Source: Mycobacterium sp. 852014-52450_SCH5900713
Lineage (GTDB): Bacteria > Actinomycetota > Actinomycetes > Mycobacteriales > Mycobacteriaceae
Length of the DNA: 64,000 nucleotides
NCBI RefSeq assembly: GCF_001667075.1
Contig: NZ_LZIL01000053.1
Location: forward strand, 186,001-250,000
Direction of reading: 5' to 3'
In this document: in pieces, positions 59,428 to 64,000 of the stretch
How the letters are laid out: every line of letters starts with the position of its first letter
Numbering within the stretch: the stretch's first letter is position 1
The notes under the pieces: generated by a model
What the model saw: the letters and a program-made list of their open reading frames with translations, nothing else
What the model was told of the DNA's origin: nothing
Database searches by the model: none
Made by a program: the position numbers and the translations under genes

Positions 59428-60183
59428 ATGCCCGAAGGAGACACCGTCTGGCACACCGCGGCCGTCCTGCGCGAGCACCTGGTCGGGCGCACCCTCACGC
59501 GCTGCGACGTCCGCGTCCCCCGGTACGCGACGGTCGACCTCACCGGGCAGACGGTCGACGAGGTGCTCAGCCGGGGCAAGCACCTGTTCATCCGGGTGGG
59601 CCGGGCGAGCATCCACTCGCACCTGAAGATGGACGGCAGCTGGCGGGTCGCCGACCGGCCGGTGCGGGTCGACCACCGGGCGCGGATCGTCCTGGAAGCC
59701 GGCGCCGTCCGCGCCGTCGGCGTGGACCTCGGCGTCCTGGAGATCCTGGAGCGCGACCGCGATGGGGACGCCGTCGCGCACCTGGGGCCAGATCTGCTGG
59801 GCGAGGACTGGGACGCCACCACCGCCGCCGCCAACCTGGCGGCCCAACCGGACCGGCCGCTCGCCCAGGCGCTGCTCGACCAGCGGGTGCTGGCGGGCAT
59901 CGGCAACGTCTACTGCAACGAGCTGTGTTTCGTCAGCGGACACCTGCCCACCGCACCGGTGAGCGCGGTCGCCGACCCGCGCCGGCTGGTCGTCCGTGCC
60001 CGGGACATGTTGTGGCTGAACCGGTCCCGCTGGAACCGCTGCACCACCGGCGATACCAGGGCCGGGCGGCAGCTGTGGGTCTACGGGCGCGCGGGGCAGG
60101 GTTGCCGTCGCTGCGGCACCCCCATCAACTACGACGACTCCGGGGAGCGGGTCAGGTACTGGTGCCCGTCCTGCCAGCGCTGA
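59428..60183 (+). CDS. nei: endonuclease VIII-type DNA glycosylase Nei2
   Basis: A 251-residue Fpg/Nei glycosylase that removes oxidised pyrimidines by base excision repair. The N-terminal MPEGD supplies the catalytic Pro2 and Glu3. GIGNVYCNELCF is the helix-two-turn-helix. The C-terminal zinc finger has Cys226, Cys229, Cys246 and Cys249. It follows lhr by 13 nt, so the two repair genes likely form an operon, as in M. tuberculosis (Rv3296-Rv3297). Confidence 0.95.
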   Translation: MPEGDTVWHTAAVLREHLVGRTLTRCDVRVPRYATVDLTGQTVDEVLSRGKHLFIRVGRASIHSHLKMDGSWRVADRPVRVDHRARIVLEAGAVRAVGVDLGVLEILERDRDGDAVAHLGPDLLGEDWDATTAAANLAAQPDRPLAQALLDQRVLAGIGNVYCNELCFVSGHLPTAPVSAVADPRRLVVRARDMLWLNRSRWNRCTTGDTRAGRQLWVYGRAGQGCRRCGTPINYDDSGERVRYWCPSCQR

Positions 60184-60200
60184 CGCTCCTAGCCCTCCGC

Positions 60201-60327
60201 GCTTGCGATCGCCACTGGTCCTGCGGTGGCGACCCGCAGCGCCCGGCTACGCCGCGCTTGCGATCGCCACTGGTCCTGCGGTGGCGACCCGCAGCGCCCG
60301 GCTACGCCGCGCTTGCGATCGCCACTA
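60201..60327. repeat. tandem 55-bp repeat with hairpins, between nei and lpqC
   Basis: Two identical 55-bp units (60201-60255 and 60256-60310) and a partial third (from 60311) that runs to the lpqC stop codon. Each unit contains the arms TCGCCAC and GTGGCGA around a 10-nt loop (60209-60232 in copy 1), a strong hairpin. Sitting between convergent genes, it could be a doubled bidirectional terminator that arose by duplication. There is no T-run, so factor-dependent or RNA-stability roles are equally possible. Confidence 0.85.
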
Positions 60328-61242
60328 GTCCCGGGCGTGCGCCAGGAAGAACTCCGCGATGGCCTCCGACCCGTCGAGCGCGCGGGTGGTGGGCCCGATG
60401 ATCGCCTTGGGCAGGTATTGCCTGCCGCCCGGCCAGGTGTGCCCGCCGCTGTCGATCTGGTAGAAGGTCACCTCGGTGGATGCCGCACACCCGGCGGAGT
60501 CGAAGCGATGCACGACGGTGCCGTCCCCGACGCTGGGCAGCGCCTGCACCGAGGGGTCGCCCTGGCATCCGTCGGCCGAACGCCACTTGTTCACCATGGT
60601 GGTGGCGGAGATGGAGTGGCTCAGCCCGCCTCGGCCGCGCACGGCCCCACCGTTGAACGGCACCAGCGGGTCGGCGGTGCCGTGGGCCTCCCAGACCGAC
60701 ACCGGCCGCGACGGATTGCACGCCACGCCGACGCCCAAAGTGCCCGCCACGGGCGCGACCGCGGCGAACACATCGGCGCGGTCACAGGCCAGCCGGTTGG
60801 ACATGAAGGCCCCGTTCGACATCCCGGTGACGAAAACGTGCCCGGGGGCGATGCCGTAGTCGTTTTGCACCTTGTTCACCAGGCCCACCAGGAAGCCGAC
60901 GTCGTCGATATGCCGGCGATCCGCCGGCGACGCCCCGCGCCCGTCGGCCCAGCTCTTGTCGTAACCGTCGGGATAGACCACGAGCAGGTTATGGGCGTCG
61001 GCAACGGCATCGAAGCCGGTCAGCCCCCGCTGACCGTTCCCGGTGCCACCGCCGCCGTGCAGGCTCAACACCAGACCGACCGGGCTACCCGGCGGCACGT
61101 GCAGCAGGTAAGTTCGATCCATGCCGCCGGAACGGAACGTCCCGGAAGCATCCCGAGCGGTGGCCGCCGAGACATTCCGCACACCACATCCCACCAAGCA
61201 CACGGCTACGACGGCCACTGACAACCAACGCACGTACGGCAT
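60325..61242 (-). CDS. lpqC: lipoprotein esterase LpqC
   Basis: A 305-residue lipoprotein of the esterase/PHB-depolymerase family. The signal sequence ends in the lipobox LVGC with Cys19. The alpha/beta-hydrolase nucleophile is Ser142 in GMSNG; the oxyanion region is LSLHGGGGT; the C-terminal GGHTWPGG carries the catalytic histidine. Equivalent to Rv3298c (about 304 residues). A polysaccharide-esterase or feruloyl-esterase type activity is plausible, not shown. Its stop lies in the tandem repeat. Confidence 0.9.
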   Translation of the reverse strand: MPYVRWLSVAVVAVCLVGCGVRNVSAATARDASGTFRSGGMDRTYLLHVPPGSPVGLVLSLHGGGGTGNGQRGLTGFDAVADAHNLLVVYPDGYDKSWADGRGASPADRRHIDDVGFLVGLVNKVQNDYGIAPGHVFVTGMSNGAFMSNRLACDRADVFAAVAPVAGTLGVGVACNPSRPVSVWEAHGTADPLVPFNGGAVRGRGGLSHSISATTMVNKWRSADGCQGDPSVQALPSVGDGTVVHRFDSAGCAASTEVTFYQIDSGGHTWPGGRQYLPKAIIGPTTRALDGSEAIAEFFLAHARD

Positions 61243-61406
61243 ACCGTCAATACACCGACGGAGCCGATGCCGGAGCAAACCTGGGTGTGGCGATGATCGC
61301 AATATCAGTGATCCTGCACCGTGCGACGCAACAACGTGCGAATAATATTCGGGCAGCCCCCGCGGTCAACGAGCAACGGCACTTCGATGTCACGGGAGTA
61401 TCAGAA

Positions 61407-61751
61407 ATGACGAGGACCCAGATTCGCAACCCCAGCCTGCTGCTGTTGCTGTTGGCTGCTGGGGTTGTCCCGGCGACCGGACTGCTGGGCGCCCTGGGAG
61501 CGGCCCCGGCTGCCCACGCCAGCGCGGCCGACGACGCTTTCCTCGCGGCGCTGACGGCCAAGGGCATCAACTACGAGTCGCCCGAAACCGCCATCCGGTC
61601 CGGCCATTTGGTGTGCCAGGAACTCGAATCCGGCGAATCGGCGCAACAGGTGGCCAACGACGTCATGACCAACAGCCACCTCGATGGCTACCACGCCGGC
61701 TACTTCGTGGGCGTGAGCATCCGGGCGTATTGCCCCAAGTATCAGGCCTGA
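61407..61751 (+). CDS. secreted DUF732-family protein
   Basis: A 114-residue protein. A signal peptide (LLLLLLAAGVVPATGLLGALG, cleavage near AAHASA) is followed by the DUF732 domain: DDAFLAALTAKGINYESPETAI...GHLVCQELESGES and a C-terminal CPKY. Two cysteines probably form a disulfide. These small secreted proteins are numerous in mycobacteria and of unknown function. The start follows a GGGAG site. Confidence 0.85.
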   Translation: MTRTQIRNPSLLLLLLAAGVVPATGLLGALGAAPAAHASAADDAFLAALTAKGINYESPETAIRSGHLVCQELESGESAQQVANDVMTNSHLDGYHAGYFVGVSIRAYCPKYQA

Positions 61752-61832
61752 AATTAACAGGCAGTTGACAGGCTCGTGACAAGCGCGCCGGTAAAATTGG
61801 CGCTGAACCTATCTCGAGAACTCGAAGGCCAA

Positions 61833-62045
61833 ATGATTCCTAAACTTTTGGTCGGCGTTGCACTCATCCTCGGCGCTGCAGGTTGGACGGCAGCATCGGC
61901 AAACGCCGACCCAAGCCCGTTTAGCACGCTGAGCTGCAGTTGCCAGGAGACTGCTCCGGCGGGCAGCACCACCCTCACGGACAAGGTCGATCGCGGAATC
62001 CAGCAAGGCCTTTCGGATCTGCCGGCCATCGCCGTCGAGCACTGA
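61833..62045 (+). CDS. small secreted protein with two cysteines
   Basis: A 70-residue precursor with a signal peptide (IPKLLVGVALILGAAGWTAASANA) and a mature part of about 45 residues containing CSC (SCSCQE). GAAGG precedes the ATG at 61833. It follows the DUF732 gene in the same direction and is probably an exported antigen-like protein of unknown role. Longer frames starting upstream run through the gap and are not supported. Confidence 0.72.
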   Translation: MIPKLLVGVALILGAAGWTAASANADPSPFSTLSCSCQETAPAGSTTLTDKVDRGIQQGLSDLPAIAVEH

Positions 62046-62048
62046 CGA

Positions 62049-64000
62049 TCACTTCCGCCTCCGCCGCTCGATGTAGTGATAGCGCGCGGCCCGTCGCCGG
62101 ATGCGATACGCGCTTCCGCGGGTGCGGTGCGGCTGCCCGACGATGTGCATCGGCTCGCTGTAGAAGAGCAGCTTGCCCAGCTCCACCAACACCAGGTAAC
62201 AGACGACAAAGGTGCCCAGCGCGGCGAAGAACTGCCACGGCAGCGGCGTAAAGCCCAGGGTGCGGGCCAGCGGTGAAATCGTCAGTCCGGCACCGACGGC
62301 GACCACGGTGAGGCTGGTGACGGTCAGCAGCGCGCTGGGTCGGCTGCGAAAGAACGGCACCATGCGGGTGCGAATGACGAAGATGATCAGCGTCTGCGTC
62401 GCGAGGGATTCCACGAACCAGCCCGTCCGGAACTCGATGGCACCGGCGTGCAGCACGCCGAGCATCAACCCGAACGTCAGGAAGTCGAACAGCGAACTGA
62501 TCGGGCCGAAGATCAGCATGAAGCGCCGGATGAACGCGACGTTCCAGTGCGACGGCGCGTGCAGCTGCGCCGCGTCGACCCGGTCGGTCGGGATCGCCAG
62601 CTGCGAGGTGTCGTAAAGCAGGTTGTTGAGCAGGATTTGGCTGGGCAGCATCGGCAGGAACGGCAACAGAGCCGACGCGGCCGCGGCGCTGAACATGTTC
62701 CCGAAATTGCTCGACGTGCCCATCAGCACGTACTTGATGGTGTTGGCGAAGATGCGCCGGCCCTCGGCCACCCCGGTGGCCAGCACACTGAGGTCCTTTT
62801 CCAGCAGCACGACGTCGGCCGCATCCTTGGCCACGTCGGTGGCGCTGTCGACCGAGATCCCCACATCGGCGGCGTGCAAGGCCAGCGCGTCGTTGACACC
62901 GTCGCCCAGGAAGCCCACCGATCGCCCCTCGCTCCGCAGCGCGACGATCAACTTCGCCTTCTGCTCGGGGGAGATGCGCGCGAAGATCGTGTTCTTCTGC
63001 GCGATGCGGATGAACGCGTGGTCGTCCAAACCGTCGAGCTCCCCGCCGGTGACGGTGCCCTTCGACGCCAAACCCAGTTCGGCGCATACCTTTTCGGCGA
63101 CCCGTGGGTTGTCCCCGGTGGCGATCTTCAGCTCGATGCCCAGCTCGGCCAGCTCGGAGAGCGATTGCCGCGCAGCGGATTTGGGCTCGTCGGCAAACAC
63201 CAGGAACCCAGCGAGCGTCAGATCGCTTTCGTCCGCCCGGGTGAGCGTCGTCATCGCGGGCGCCGGTTTGGTGGCCACGGCCACCACCCGTCGCCCGGCG
63301 GCGAACAACTCCGCGAGAGTCTCCTCCGCCGCCGGCGGGACGGCTCGGCACTGGGCCAGCACCTGCTCGGGCGCCCCCTTGACCACCAGCACGCGGCCTC
63401 CGTCGTCGTCGACCAGCGCCGACGTTGCCCGGCGTTGGTGGTCGAACGGCAGCATCGCGACCCGGTGCGCCGCACCGGCCACCAACTGGTGCGCCTGCGG
63501 GGACTCCCAGAGCGCGGCATCGAGCGAATTGGCACTCGCACCACCGGTTTCCGGGTCCACATCGGTGGATAGCAGCCCCAGGTGGCAGACCGCGTCGCTG
63601 TGCGCACCGGCGTGATCGACCGAGCCCACCAGACGGATCCGCCCTTCCGTCAGGGTGCCGGTCTTGTCGGTGATCAGGATGTCGATGTCGCCGAGGTCTT
63701 CGATGCACACCAACCGCTTGACGAGCACCTTCGCTTTGGCCAGCTGCCGTGATCCGGTCGCCAGGCCGGTGCTGACGACAGCGGGCAGCAGCTGCGGCGT
63801 GATCCCGACCGCGATCGCGAGCGAGAACAGCACCGAGTCGATGATGGGCTTCTGCAGCAGCAGGTTGCTGATCAAAATGACCACCATCAGCGCGACGGCG
63901 ACCTGTAGCAACAGGTAGGAGAACCGGCGCAGCCCGACCTGGAAGGCGGTCTCGGGCTGGCGATCGTCCAAACCCGATGCGATTTGCCCGAATTCGGCGT
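62049..64000 (-). CDS. Mg2+-importing P-type ATPase, 5' end beyond the window
   Basis: The C-terminal part (about 650 codons) of a P3B-type magnesium transporter (MgtA/MgtB group). The phosphorylation motif DKTGTLT, the KGAPEQVL nucleotide-binding site, GDGVNDALAL hinge, and C-terminal membrane helices are present. In MgtA the hinge motif normally reads GDGINDAPAL; here the Ala-Leu form is typical of the family. The reading frame is open to position 64000, so the actuator domain with TGES is not seen. Its stop is 3 nt from that of the small secreted protein gene. Confidence 0.88.
   Translation of the reverse strand, partial: AEFGQIASGLDDRQPETAFQVGLRRFSYLLLQVAVALMVVILISNLLLQKPIIDSVLFSLAIAVGITPQLLPAVVSTGLATGSRQLAKAKVLVKRLVCIEDLGDIDILITDKTGTLTEGRIRLVGSVDHAGAHSDAVCHLGLLSTDVDPETGGASANSLDAALWESPQAHQLVAGAAHRVAMLPFDHQRRATSALVDDDGGRVLVVKGAPEQVLAQCRAVPPAAEETLAELFAAGRRVVAVATKPAPAMTTLTRADESDLTLAGFLVFADEPKSAARQSLSELAELGIELKIATGDNPRVAEKVCAELGLASKGTVTGGELDGLDDHAFIRIAQKNTIFARISPEQKAKLIVALRSEGRSVGFLGDGVNDALALHAADVGISVDSATDVAKDAADVVLLEKDLSVLATGVAEGRRIFANTIKYVLMGTSSNFGNMFSAAAASALLPFLPMLPSQILLNNLLYDTSQLAIPTDRVDAAQLHAPSHWNVAFIRRFMLIFGPISSLFDFLTFGLMLGVLHAGAIEFRTGWFVESLATQTLIIFVIRTRMVPFFRSRPSALLTVTSLTVVAVGAGLTISPLARTLGFTPLPWQFFAALGTFVVCYLVLVELGKLLFYSEPMHIVGQPHRTRGSAYRIRRRAARYHYIERRRRK

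Noticed and set aside
1..64000. CRISPR array, insertion sequence, prophage, tRNA or rRNA
   Set aside because: No regularly spaced repeats, transposase, integrase or structured RNA gene was seen. The repeats at 60201-60327 are direct tandem copies without spacers.

Overview
The window is chromosomal DNA of a Mycobacterium, most likely a slow-growing non-tuberculous species. It is very GC-rich, with strong third-position GC bias. Gene order follows, from memory, the M. tuberculosis block running from about Rv3242c to Rv3298c, and several proteins (MtrA, SigF, RsbW, AccA3, FadE25) read as near-identical orthologues. I cannot name the species. I see no insertion sequence, prophage, CRISPR array, rRNA or tRNA.

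Layout. 0.3-9.9 kb (minus strand): comF-like gene, lpqB-mtrB-mtrA (cell-division/envelope two-component system), tmk, sahH, then the alkane hydroxylase operon alkB-rubA-rubB-alkX. 10-18.2 kb: amino-acid permease, an FAD oxidoreductase, the mannose/GDP-mannose genes manA, a SIS-like gene and a phosphomannomutase, two small conserved genes and whiB2. 18.5-23 kb (plus): fbiA-fbiB (coenzyme F420), the DNA methyltransferase mamA, and a coupled Nudix gene. 23-30.7 kb: GDP-mannose pyrophosphorylase, wbbL and rmlD (the arabinogalactan linker), then divergent lcp1, a TIGR03089-type gene, and the metal-efflux pair pacL1-ctpC. 30.7-34.5 kb: acyl-CoA synthetase, SAM methyltransferase, CoA transferase. 34.5-37.85 kb: a tightly overlapped signalling cassette (receiver-PP2C phosphatase, CHASE3 histidine kinase, Rcp1-like receiver) preceded by a possible leader peptide. 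37.9-44.5 kb: fadE25, purE-purK, a GtrA protein, a PH-domain membrane protein, birA and a KstD-like flavoprotein. 44.5-50.9 kb: acyl-CoA carboxylase genes accD5-accE5 with maf and a PNPOx-like gene, then sseA, a SufE-like gene and accA3. 51-53.9 kb: the SigF locus (STAS protein, sigF, rsbW, usfY and a membrane gene) with an unlisted 48-residue membrane ORF. 54.1-64 kb: TetR, lhr, nei2, a tandem hairpin repeat, lpqC, two small secreted proteins, and a Mg2+ P-type ATPase cut by the window edge.

How the genes fit together. Much of the window builds the mycobacterial envelope: GDP-mannose supply, the rhamnose-GlcNAc linker, Lcp1 ligation, acyl-CoA carboxylase for long-chain and methyl-branched lipids, with biotin attached by BirA. 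MtrAB-LpqB, WhiB2 and SigF regulate division, envelope and stress. The least ordinary part is the cassette at 34.5-37.85 kb, a candidate input module for SigF-type partner switching. Other non-coding signals are a family of CTAG-centred palindromes, a near-perfect palindrome before alkB, an AT-rich inverted repeat on the pacL1-ctpC promoter, a duplicated 55-bp hairpin unit, and at least 13 genes whose -10 element sits 6-8 nt before the start codon (predicted leaderless mRNAs).
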